Positions 7,569 through 15,922 are shown, counted from the stretch's first letter. The stretch is DNA of 20,220 nucleotides from Thermoplasmata archaeon (GCA_021163175.1 JAGGXG010000140.1:1-20220), one strand, 5' to 3'. Notes: generated by a model from the letters alone, not told the origin. Program-made: numbers and translations.

Positions 7569-8285
7569 ATGAAAGGAAAGATGGTGTTGGTAACAGTGGG
7601 AATGTTTTTGATGATGCCATTCTTTGCCATATCTATAACGCCTAACCACATTGTTATAAATGAAAATGAGAAACCCTCGCACATATGGAGAGGTTCATTA
7701 AACAGGATGGAGCCAAAATCTTCTCCGGAAGAATTGATATAGAAATTTAAAGAAATCAGCAAGGACGAATATTCTAAAATTTCTGCATCAGATGATGAAA
7801 GATTATATGTTGTTTCGGATCCAGCAGGCGAAGGGCATCCATATACATTATATGAATTCAATATCAAATATAAAGGAAATATTACACTAATATGGGAGGG
7901 ATATGGTGCTCAACCATACCGTATAAATATGACAAGATATGCACGCCTGTATCTCTGGAATCATTCAAAAAATGAATGGAATTTGATAGTAAATTGCACT
8001 TCTTTTAATACAACAGAAAATTTTAGTACTTTCAATACGGCAGATAAAACTCTTTTATTCAATCTTTCTACCACCTCATCATGTTACGTAAAAGATAATT
8101 ACATGTATTTACTCGCAATTGGTCCATACGGAGAAGGATATTCAGGTGGTATTTTGGCGACTGATTATGTGGCTATTAAACATAAGGCAGTTCCAGAAAA
8201 ATTTTCATTATGGTTATATTTAATAATGGCTGTTGCGATCTTAATTCTATTTGTTGTGGTATTATTCAGGATTAGAAGAAAATAA
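7569..8285 (+). pseudogene. Secreted or membrane-anchored protein gene interrupted by one in-frame TAG
   Basis: From the ATG at 7569 the frame encodes a signal peptide (MKGKMVLVTVGMFLMMPFFA) and runs to a TAA ending at 8285, broken only by TAG at 7740-7742 (codon 58). After the TAG the same frame continues with EYSKISASDDERLYVVSDP, a beta-rich stretch ending in WEGYG and LYLWNHSKNEW, and a closing hydrophobic segment FSLWLYLIMAVAILILF followed by RIRRK, a typical C-terminal membrane anchor. The domain resembles modules of archaeal surface proteins. No ATG occurs in frame between the TAG and 7929, so the downstream part lacks its own sensible start. It may be a recent nonsense mutation, a read-through gene, or a sequencing error. 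Confidence 0.6.
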
Positions 8286-8336
8286 GCTTGTTTTTCATGT
8301 GTAATTGCATTTCCTTCCATTGCTGCAATCCATCAT
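8286..8336. terminator. Short gap between convergent genes with a T-rich tract
   Basis: Just after the plus-strand stop the sequence GCTTGTTTTTC (8286-8296) offers a short T-run of the sort used for archaeal intrinsic termination. No hairpin is evident. Confidence 0.3.
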
Positions 8337-8768
8337 TTATTCCTTTAAAAAGCCCTCAACCATTTTTGCAAAATCTATAAATGGCGTCGGCTTTTCAAGT
8401 ATTTTTTCTACTCCAAGTTCTCTTAACTTTTCAGCCCATTCTGTTCCAAACCATGCAGTATAGCCCCAGATTGTGGCATTTCCATCCATCTTCAAGAGCT
8501 CTCTCGCCGTTCTTACACCATCCATTCTTTCTCCCATGCCCATACGATGCAAATCTATGGTGGCGATATCATCACTGGCAGAAAGATTCAAATCAAGAAT
8601 AACCAATGATGGCTTTTCTCCTTTTTCCATAAGCTTTTTGTAAATTTCTATGCCTTCCTCGCCACTATAAGCATTTATTATTTCTATGCCCTCTATTTTC
8701 TCAAGATAATGGTTCAGCAGGGTATGTATATCGGGCTCATCATCTATTATCAAAACTTTCTTATTCAC
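8337..8768 (-). CDS. Single-domain response regulator with an insertion after the phospho-aspartate
   Basis: This 143-residue protein is a stand-alone receiver domain with no output domain. The acidic pair is Asp9/Asp10 (LIIDDEP), the phosphoacceptor Asp59 (VILDLNL), the switch Thr104 (GYTAWF) and the conserved Lys126 (LEKPTP). In ordinary receivers MDG follows the phosphoacceptor by about five residues; here MDG is at 82-84, so roughly 18 extra residues (about 62-81, SASDDIATIDLHRMGMGER) are inserted. I chose GTG at 8768 because it is preceded by a good ribosome-binding sequence (AGGTGAG) and overlaps the end of the upstream sensor gene by eight bases. An ATG at 8792 would add eight residues but lacks such a site. 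It is probably the signalling partner of the two PAS proteins upstream. Confidence 0.85.
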   Translation of the reverse strand: MNKKVLIIDDEPDIHTLLNHYLEKIEGIEIINAYSGEEGIEIYKKLMEKGEKPSLVILDLNLSASDDIATIDLHRMGMGERMDGVRTARELLKMDGNATIWGYTAWFGTEWAEKLRELGVEKILEKPTPFIDFAKMVEGFLKE

Positions 8769-11700
8769 GTATCTCACCTTTTGTAACAACATTTTTTACA
8801 ACTTTTTCTATTCTTTCTATCGCCTTTAAAGCTTTTTCAATTTTTTCTTTGGTTTCACCATCTTCTTTTGCTATTTCAAGATATCCTTTTGCTATTGCAA
8901 GAGGGTTGAAAAAGTAATGGGCTGTATCAGCCTTGAATTTCTTTTCCTCTTCCAAAGCTCGCATCATTTCTTCTTCTGCCTTTATCTTTGCTATCCCCGC
9001 AGCAATCTCTCCCGCTATGGCTTTAAGCAATCTTTTGTCTTCTTCCTTCAATGGATTATTCGAAGTATTCATCACCTGCAAAACACCATATAACTCATTT
9101 TTTGTGACCAATGGAATGGTATAAAGTTCCTTCACATCATATTTTTTATACAAATCGAAATTGAATGAAAGTGGTTCGTGTTTTTTAACATCCTTCACGT
9201 ATCTTGCCTTTCTTCCTATAACTGCCTTTACGGCTTCCCATGGTTGATTTTCATCAACTTTATAGCTTTTCATTGTTTTCCTTTTGAAATCTTTTGGATA
9301 GCCGTAGAAAACAATTGGATTCAGCTTTTTATTTTCCTTATCATACCAGAATACATTTATGTAATCAACATTCATTATTTCTTTGATATTTTTAAGCAAC
9401 TTCCTGCATAGCTGGCGTATGGTATTACTTTCATTTATGCTCTTGCCAACCACATAGTGAAGGCGTGATAGCTTATTTATTTCCTCCTCCGCTTTCTTAC
9501 GTTCTGTTATGTCACGCAATATGCCCACTACCCTAACCTCTCCTTTCTTCCCTATACTCACAGTTGTAACTTCAACCCATCTTATTTTTCCATCTTTTCT
9601 CACAATACGGAATGCATACATGGGTGGCAAAGGCTTTCCAGCTTCTCTCGCTTTCTCACGCTCAACTATAAACGGGATATCATCCTCATGTATGAGCTTC
9701 CAGAAAGAGAAATCAGGGTTTGTTATCTCCTTGTTGGTATAGCCAGTCAATTTTTCAAAAGCAGGATTAACATATTCAAAGCCTTTTGCAGTTATTATAT
9801 AGATGGCATCAGGGGCATTTTCAACCAATGTTCTGAAGCGATGCTCGCTTTCCTTCAATGCCTCTTCTACTCTCTTTCTTTCTGTTATATCTCTTAATAT
9901 AAGTTGGAGAGCATATGGCTTCTTACCTCTATATAAAGTGCTTGTAAATGCTTCAACAATTTTTCCATTTTTAAGTTTTAATTCTTTAATGCCAAAGCTT
10001 TCTCCTTTCAATTTTCTTTCAAAAATCTTTTTAAACTCATCCATTTCTTTTTCATCAATTATATCAACTTCATAGAATTTTTTTCCTATTACACTCTTTT
10101 TCTCTACTTCAGTAATCAAGCATGCTGCAGTGTTACAATCAATTATTTTTCCATCCAATCCAATGATAGCTATTCCTTCTGGCGAGGATTCAAAAAGATT
10201 GCGATATTTTCTCTCGCTTTCCTTCAACGCCTCTTCTGCTTTTTTCTGGAGAGAGATGTCTCTTACAAATTCTACAACACCTATCACATTGCCATTTTCA
10301 TCCTTCATGGGATAAGCGTAAAGTTCTATGTAATTTTTAAACGGATCTGAAATGATTTCTCTCTCCATTTTCCCTGATTTAATGCATCTAAGAGTGGGAC
10401 ATTTTTTGCATGGAGTCTTTCTGTTTTGGTAAGCCTCGTAGCATTTTTTGCCTACAAGAGGCATATTTTCAGCATACCATTCCTCCATTGTGCTGTTTAC
10501 CATGCGAATGTTTAAGTCTGTATCAAGAACACTTATTCCATCCTGAATACTTTCCAAAATATCTCTTAAAAATTTCTCACTTTCCTTCAATGCCTCTTCC
10601 ATTTTTTTGCGCTCTGTTATGTCATGTATTATCACAATGGCTGCTTCTTTTCCTTGATATGATATTATCGAAAGAGATACTTCAACATATCTTTTTTCTC
10701 CATCTTTCCTTATAATGAATGTTTCTCCTCTAAGCCCCTCTATTTTTTTCTTCAAAGCCTCTCTATACATAGTCTGTAATTTCTTTGCTTCTTCTTTGCT
10801 AACGAATTTTCCAAAATCTGCACCAATGATTTCTTTCAAGCTATATCCAGTCAACTTTTCTGCCTGCTTGTTTGCATACTTTATTACATCTTCCTGCACG
10901 ATAGCTATTGCATCGTTTGCTGTTTCCACAACCATTCTGTATTTTTCTTCGCTTTCCCGCAGCATTTCTTCCATTTCCTTACGCTCTGTTATATCCATGA
11001 ATGTTACGAGACCAGCAGGTCGTCCTCTAAAAGTAATGTTTGTTGTTGAAAAAATACCCCACTTTATTTGCCCTTCCTTTGTATAAAATGGCATTTCATA
11101 TATATGAGGCTTTAATTTTTTGCCCTCCTGTCTTTTTTTACCCCTTTCCTTCACCAATTCTTGGAAATCTTCATGAATGAGCTCCCAGTGATGCATGTTT
11201 AACAATTCTTCTTCGCTATAACCGGTTATTCTCTCCGCAGCTTTATTGGCATAGATAAAATAATCGTTTTGATATACAAGCATTCCAGCAGGCGTTGTAT
11301 CTGCAACAGCCTTCAAAAATTTCTCTATTTCTGCTTTCGCTGTTATATCTCTCGCAATCCCTTGAAATGCTACAATTTCTCCATTTTCCTCGATTGGAGC
11401 TGTGCTAACTTCTATTATATGCCTCCCGCCTTCGCTATCGATTACTTCATATCTCGCTGGCTTCAATTCCTTTCCCTTCGCGAGCAATTCCATTCTTTTC
11501 TTTAATTGAGTATGATATTTTCTGGAAACGAATTTTTTAATATTTTTTCCTATGATTTCTTCTTTTTTTAGCTTAAGAGCACTGCATACAGTTTTATTTA
11601 CATCCAAAATGTTGCCATCTCTATCAAAAATGAAAATGCCATCTGGATTTTCGTTGAAAATGAGTTCATATCTCTTTTCCCTTTCTTTCAAAGCTTCCTC

Positions 11701-12918
11701 CATTTTCCTTATTTCTGTTATATCACGCTGAATAGAAATAGAATGAATTACATTGCCATTACTGTCCTTTACTGTATCGACGCTAAGCAAAACAATTCTT
11801 TCTTCTCCATCTTTTGTTTTTATTTTTAATTCAGCATTTTTTATTTTTTCTCCCTTTTTCCATTTCTGAAATATTCTTTCCACCTTTCGTTTCGATTCGA
11901 GAGCATATATGGTAAAAACTGGTTTGCCAATCAATTCTTCTTTTTTATATCCTAAAACTTTCAGAGCACTTTTATTTACATCAAGTATTTTTCCATCTGG
12001 AGAAATCATGTAAAAATAGTCGGGAGCATTTTCGAAGAACTTTCTAAAACGAGCTTCACTTTCTTTCAATGCCTCCATGGTTTTTTTAAGCTCGGTTATA
12101 TCTTTTGCATAATGCACGATTCTTTCTATTCCATTTTCTTTTACAGGAGATACGCTTACAAGATATACTCCACCAAGTGTTTCCATTTCCATTGTTTCTG
12201 TTTCGCCTTTCTTTGTTCTTAGCAATTTTTCCATTGGGCAACCTTTAGCTGGCTTATCCATTCCATGAAAGATTTCATAACATTTTTTTCCTACAACATC
12301 TTCTCTTTTCATTCCTAATGCCTTCAACGTAGCTGGATTAACTTCCAGAATTGTATAATCTGGAGCCAAAACCATTATTAAATCCGTTATTGAATTAAAT
12401 GCAGCCTCCCATTCTTCCTTTGCCTTTCTCAGGCTCTCCTCAAGTTTTTTCAATTGCGTTATGTCCTCAACGACGCCATCATAATACATCGTCCTCCCAT
12501 TTTCATCTCTAACAGCGATAGCACTCTCCCTGACATATATGAGGGAGCCATCGCGTCGGCGCCAGGCGGAGACGCCATGAAAATAGCCATTTTTTTCTAT
12601 TTCTTCAATGAATTTGGAGCGAGGATAGCTTGGCTCATAATATCGCTCATCTTTTAGATTTCTTTTTTTCAATTCTTCCTCGTTTTTATAGCCAAGCAAC
12701 TTTACCAAAAAAGGATTTGCCATTAATATGCGACCATCTGGAGTAGTGCGGTATATGCCAACGGTGGCATTTTCAAAAATTGTTCTGAAACGGCTTTCGC
12801 TTTCTCTTAAATCTTCTATAATGTTAAGTAATGCAAGCCTGCTCTCTTCAAGCTTTTTGCGGAGCTTTTCATTCTCCTCCTTTAATTTTTCTATATGCTT
12901 TTCAATTTCTCCTCGCAT
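8761..12918 (-). CDS. Giant multi-PAS sensor with GAF and HisKA-like segment, no ATPase domain
   Basis: The 1385-residue protein starts with a coiled coil (1-41). Nine PAS domains then lie at roughly 42-169, 170-288, 289-414, 415-538, 539-660, 661-786, 787-906, 907-1031 and 1032-1160. They are separated by the standard signalling-helix linker (DITERKKMEEALKESE and variants). A GAF domain follows (about 1161-1310), then a last helical segment (1328-1385) with an H-box-like motif DTAHYFFNPLAIAKGYLEIA, His1334 being the likely phosphorylatable residue. Only 51 residues follow this histidine, so the HATPase_c domain needed for autophosphorylation is missing. There is no membrane helix, so sensing is cytoplasmic. 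PAS2 and PAS7 are cysteine-rich. The start overlaps the upstream gene by 28 bases and the stop overlaps the response regulator by eight. Ligands are unknown. Confidence 0.88.
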   Translation of the reverse strand: MRGEIEKHIEKLKEENEKLRKKLEESRLALLNIIEDLRESESRFRTIFENATVGIYRTTPDGRILMANPFLVKLLGYKNEEELKKRNLKDERYYEPSYPRSKFIEEIEKNGYFHGVSAWRRRDGSLIYVRESAIAVRDENGRTMYYDGVVEDITQLKKLEESLRKAKEEWEAAFNSITDLIMVLAPDYTILEVNPATLKALGMKREDVVGKKCYEIFHGMDKPAKGCPMEKLLRTKKGETETMEMETLGGVYLVSVSPVKENGIERIVHYAKDITELKKTMEALKESEARFRKFFENAPDYFYMISPDGKILDVNKSALKVLGYKKEELIGKPVFTIYALESKRKVERIFQKWKKGEKIKNAELKIKTKDGEERIVLLSVDTVKDSNGNVIHSISIQRDITEIRKMEEALKEREKRYELIFNENPDGIFIFDRDGNILDVNKTVCSALKLKKEEIIGKNIKKFVSRKYHTQLKKRMELLAKGKELKPARYEVIDSEGGRHIIEVSTAPIEENGEIVAFQGIARDITAKAEIEKFLKAVADTTPAGMLVYQNDYFIYANKAAERITGYSEEELLNMHHWELIHEDFQELVKERGKKRQEGKKLKPHIYEMPFYTKEGQIKWGIFSTTNITFRGRPAGLVTFMDITERKEMEEMLRESEEKYRMVVETANDAIAIVQEDVIKYANKQAEKLTGYSLKEIIGADFGKFVSKEEAKKLQTMYREALKKKIEGLRGETFIIRKDGEKRYVEVSLSIISYQGKEAAIVIIHDITERKKMEEALKESEKFLRDILESIQDGISVLDTDLNIRMVNSTMEEWYAENMPLVGKKCYEAYQNRKTPCKKCPTLRCIKSGKMEREIISDPFKNYIELYAYPMKDENGNVIGVVEFVRDISLQKKAEEALKESERKYRNLFESSPEGIAIIGLDGKIIDCNTAACLITEVEKKSVIGKKFYEVDIIDEKEMDEFKKIFERKLKGESFGIKELKLKNGKIVEAFTSTLYRGKKPYALQLILRDITERKRVEEALKESEHRFRTLVENAPDAIYIITAKGFEYVNPAFEKLTGYTNKEITNPDFSFWKLIHEDDIPFIVEREKAREAGKPLPPMYAFRIVRKDGKIRWVEVTTVSIGKKGEVRVVGILRDITERKKAEEEINKLSRLHYVVGKSINESNTIRQLCRKLLKNIKEIMNVDYINVFWYDKENKKLNPIVFYGYPKDFKRKTMKSYKVDENQPWEAVKAVIGRKARYVKDVKKHEPLSFNFDLYKKYDVKELYTIPLVTKNELYGVLQVMNTSNNPLKEEDKRLLKAIAGEIAAGIAKIKAEEEMMRALEEEKKFKADTAHYFFNPLAIAKGYLEIAKEDGETKEKIEKALKAIERIEKVVKNVVTKGEIRE

Positions 12919-15227
12919 TCTTTCAACCTTTTCTTTAATTCAATCATTTTCAGTTCTCTATCTATGGTGGCATCGTGAAAGCGCTGCAAATACTTAAGAT
13001 TTTTCTTTAATTCCTGCTCTTTCATCCTGAGCTCCGTAACATCCTCAGCTATCCCGAGTATTGCATTCCTGCCCTTATATTTAAATATGACAAATCGTAT
13101 ATTAATGTAATTCCCGGCAGGCATTTTCATTTCTATTGTAACTGGAAAGCCTTTCATTGCCTTTTCAATTGCCTTTTTAATTTTTTTTCCACTTGCTCCA
13201 GATTCTTTAATGGCAAGGGATAAGTCAATTTTCTTTTCTTTTTTGAATTTCTCATATAAGGATGGAAAATTCTTTTTCATCATTTCTTTTCCAAATTTAT
13301 TCATATATATGATCTGAGTATCCACAGAGATGAAAACGCCAAGAGGCAGATTTTCAGCAAGCAGGCGATATTTTTCTTCGCTTTCTCGCAGCATTTCTTC
13401 CATTTTTTTACGCTCTGTTATGTCACGAACTATTGCAACAATTCTTTTCTCTCCTCCTATATCAATAAGTGTTGTAGAAACTTCTACAGGAATAGCTCTA
13501 CCATTTTTGTCAATATTTACAGCTTCAACCTTTATTCCTCCTCTCTTCAAATGCACTTCTATCAGCTCTTTAAATCTTTTTCTTATTTCCTTCGGCACAA
13601 TGTCAGCAACATTCATTTTTGTTAATTCATCTTTTGTATAGCCAAGCAATTTGCATGCTGCCCTGTTTACATCCAAAATATTTCCATTCAAATCTTCAAT
13701 GAAAATGGCGTCTAAGGCTCCTTCAAAAATTGCTTCAAATTTCTTTTCCAGTTCCTTGAGCTGCGTAACATCCAGATTAACGCTCAGACTACCAGCAAAT
13801 TTTCCGTTCTCATATATTGGTGTGGAGGAAACGAAAAATGTTTTTATACTGCCATCCTTGGCGATGAGGCGAACTTCATATTTGCTCGCTTCTCCTTTCT
13901 TCCTTTTTTCTATTTCTTCTTTTACTTTCTCTTTATCTTCTTTATAAACAAGCGTTGTGAAATTTTTTCCAAGCAACTCTTCTTTTTTATATCCTAAAGC
14001 TTTTGCAAAAGCTTCGTTAACAAAAATCATTTTTTCTTTTGCATCGTCTATGCATATTCCTTCACTCGCCATTTCGGCAATAGTATGATATCTTCTCTCC
14101 GCCTCTTCTTTTTCCTTGTTTATCTTTATTGAATGCAATGCAAATGAAATATCGCTTGCAACCTCCTTTAACAACTCAATCTCTTCCTTTTCAAAATTTC
14201 TTGAATGCACAACACACAACTTTCCTTTTATTCCATCTTCCTTTAAATTTATTACATATGCATTTCCATTGATTTTCTTCTTTCCTGCCCTCCCCATTTT
14301 TTCAATGAGCTTTTTATATTCTCTTTTGTCCCCTTCCAGATAAATTTTATTCTTATATGAAATACAAACCATTTTGTATCCTTTGACTTCATGCAACAAA
14401 TTGCATGCTTTCTTTATCAGCTCCTCTTCATTTTTTTCCCTCGTTATTATCTGATTTATTCCCCTTATTGCTTTTAGCAATTCATTCAAATGTTCAATTT
14501 TAGACTGATATGCTTTGATTTCTCTTATATCGATCATTACGCCAGATGAAAATAAAAGCCTTCCTTTTTCCTCTTTGAATGGCACGACAGTCATCAAAAC
14601 AGGAATTGGGTTTCCATTCCTGTCTTTTCTAACTGTTTCAAATGTCATGCCATCTCTTTTTATCGCCTCTTCAAACTGCCTCCTTTGTTCTTCAGTATCG
14701 ACAGCCATAATTGAGATTGGCTTACCTATAAGCTCCTCCTCTTTCCATCCAAAAATTTTTTCAGTTGCCTTGTTAACATATATTATGTTGCCATTGCCAT
14801 CTACGCTTACAACAGCCTCTCTTGCATTTTCAATTATGGAGGAAAGCATTGTCTCTTTTTCCTTGGCCCTGCACTTTTCAATCGCATTTGCTACAGCTGA
14901 AGAAATTTTCTCAATCTCGCCCTTCAAAACATAATCATCCAAGCCTCGCTTCAAAGCCTGCGCTGCCACCTCCTGCATGCCAGCATCGATGAGCATGATA
15001 ACTGGCTTAAATGGCATTCTTTTTTTTGCCTCCCTTAAAACCTGAATTCCGCTTCCCCATGAAAGCTCGAAATCTGTTATAACAGCATCGAAACTTTTTT
15101 CCAAAGCTTCCTCAAACTGCCATTTGGCACGAGCTTCGATGAAAGAAGCATCCTTAAAAGCTGATGAAAGAGCTTTTTCCACCTTTTTTGTTAACTTTGT
15201 TTCCTCCCCTACAATTACAAATCGCAT
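12891..15227 (-). CDS. Receiver-PAS-GAF-PAS-PAS-PAS signalling protein without kinase domain
   Basis: The 778-residue protein opens with a receiver-like domain (1-120). Its phosphoacceptor Asp52 (VITDFEL) and Lys102 (YVLKGE) are kept, but the usual acidic pair is Gly7-Glu8 and the switch Thr/Ser is Ile80, so it may be partly degenerate. A PAS domain (about 126-238), a GAF-like domain (about 245-370) and three more PAS domains (about 378-495, 497-615, 620-735) follow. The end is a coiled coil with YLQRFHDATIDRELKMIELK, a helix often seen at the end of PAS-rich sensors. There is no HisKA or HATPase_c domain and no membrane helix. It is first in a three-gene operon, and its final 28 bases overlap the next gene. 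Confidence 0.85.
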   Translation of the reverse strand: MRFVIVGEETKLTKKVEKALSSAFKDASFIEARAKWQFEEALEKSFDAVITDFELSWGSGIQVLREAKKRMPFKPVIMLIDAGMQEVAAQALKRGLDDYVLKGEIEKISSAVANAIEKCRAKEKETMLSSIIENAREAVVSVDGNGNIIYVNKATEKIFGWKEEELIGKPISIMAVDTEEQRRQFEEAIKRDGMTFETVRKDRNGNPIPVLMTVVPFKEEKGRLLFSSGVMIDIREIKAYQSKIEHLNELLKAIRGINQIITREKNEEELIKKACNLLHEVKGYKMVCISYKNKIYLEGDKREYKKLIEKMGRAGKKKINGNAYVINLKEDGIKGKLCVVHSRNFEKEEIELLKEVASDISFALHSIKINKEKEEAERRYHTIAEMASEGICIDDAKEKMIFVNEAFAKALGYKKEELLGKNFTTLVYKEDKEKVKEEIEKRKKGEASKYEVRLIAKDGSIKTFFVSSTPIYENGKFAGSLSVNLDVTQLKELEKKFEAIFEGALDAIFIEDLNGNILDVNRAACKLLGYTKDELTKMNVADIVPKEIRKRFKELIEVHLKRGGIKVEAVNIDKNGRAIPVEVSTTLIDIGGEKRIVAIVRDITERKKMEEMLRESEEKYRLLAENLPLGVFISVDTQIIYMNKFGKEMMKKNFPSLYEKFKKEKKIDLSLAIKESGASGKKIKKAIEKAMKGFPVTIEMKMPAGNYINIRFVIFKYKGRNAILGIAEDVTELRMKEQELKKNLKYLQRFHDATIDRELKMIELKKRLKECEEKLKSI

Positions 15228-15246
15228 TAAAATTATAATGATTACG

Positions 15247-15262
15247 ATATATTTATATATTT
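15247..15262 (-). promoter_or_regulatory. Putative TATA box for the PAS signalling operon
   Basis: A 16-base pure A/T block is centred about 28 bases before the ATG at 15227, fitting an archaeal promoter for a leaderless mRNA covering the three signalling genes. Bases 15228-15288 hold no gene. Confidence 0.5.
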
Positions 15263-15288
15263 ATCTCTTTCTTTTCAATTAATTAAAT

Positions 15289-15891
15289 TTAATGATTCAG
15301 ATTTTCTTGCACCATTTCTATTTTTGCTTTTGCAACAGCTTCTTTTACTTTATTTAAATCAACTTCACTCTCCTCATTCTTCACCCTCTCCACTCTTGCT
15401 TTTGTAACAGGTTTTTTTGGCGCCATCGGGCAGCGATGCTGCTGCATTATCGAAATTTCATATGTCCCTATTTTTTTGGCAATGTTGACTATCTCTTCTT
15501 TATCCATCGCTATTAAAGGGCGGATAACAGGCATATCAACAGCCTGCTCTATTGCTTTTAAGTTATCGAGAGTTTGAGATGCAACCTGTCCAATGTTCTC
15601 TCCAGTTATAATTACGCCTGCTTTTTCCAGATTTGCTATTCTCTCTGCAATTCTATACATGAATCGCTTACATATTATGCATCTATAGCTTTCTTTAACT
15701 TTCAAAATTTCTTCTTTTATTTCATCATATGGAACGAAATATATTTTTCCTCCAAGCAATTTCATTATTTCTCTTATTTTGTCATCATAGCCCATGGAAA
15801 GATGAACAGCTATGCATTCCATTCTCTTCTTCATTATATAATATGCTACTGGTGAGTCAATTCCATCTGAAAGTAAAACAACTCCTTTCAT
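15289..15891 (-). CDS. Stand-alone ThiI-like PP-loop sulfurtransferase domain
   Basis: This 200-residue protein corresponds to the ATP-pyrophosphatase (PP-loop) half of ThiI, which adenylates U8 of tRNA for 4-thiouridine synthesis. The PP-loop is LLSDGIDSPVA (6-16), with Asp in place of the more usual Gly at position 9. Other family motifs are CIICKRFMYRIAE (71-83), TGENIGQVASQTLDNL (96-111) and CPMAPKKPVTKA (154-165). Cys71, Cys74 and Cys154 match the three cysteines that hold an iron-sulfur cluster in methanogen-type ThiI. No ferredoxin-like or THUMP tRNA-binding domain is encoded at either end, so it either acts with a separate THUMP partner or modifies something else. Its start faces the HTH gene across a 39-base gap. 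Confidence 0.85.
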   Translation of the reverse strand: MKGVVLLSDGIDSPVAYYIMKKRMECIAVHLSMGYDDKIREIMKLLGGKIYFVPYDEIKEEILKVKESYRCIICKRFMYRIAERIANLEKAGVIITGENIGQVASQTLDNLKAIEQAVDMPVIRPLIAMDKEEIVNIAKKIGTYEISIMQQHRCPMAPKKPVTKARVERVKNEESEVDLNKVKEAVAKAKIEMVQENLNH

Positions 15892-15902
15892 GCAAGGATA
15901 AT

Positions 15903-15922
15903 GTTATAAATTTTTAATATAT
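15903..15922. promoter_or_regulatory. Overlapping divergent promoters
   Basis: The 39-base gap between the divergent starts (15891 minus, 15931 plus) is nearly all A/T. GTTATAAATTTTT (from 15903) fits the plus-strand gene; AATATATTAAAAA, read on the minus strand, fits the ThiI-like gene. Both would give leaderless mRNAs. Confidence 0.5.

Noticed and set aside
7740..7742. TAG read as pyrrolysine
   Set aside because: No pyl genes are visible, the protein is a surface-type protein and not a methylamine methyltransferase, and other genes in the window terminate with TAG. Kept only as a minor alternative.
7535..7867. 110-codon minus-strand open frame
   Set aside because: It lies antisense to the interrupted surface-protein gene, whose plus-strand frame has a signal peptide and recognisable domain pattern.
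9475..13420. Regularly spaced similar DNA segments (such as TTCTGTTATGTCACG variants) resembling a repeat array
   Set aside because: They encode the conserved PAS linker (DITERKK) in the coding frame, vary in sequence and are spaced one PAS domain apart, so this is protein repetition and not CRISPR or a satellite.
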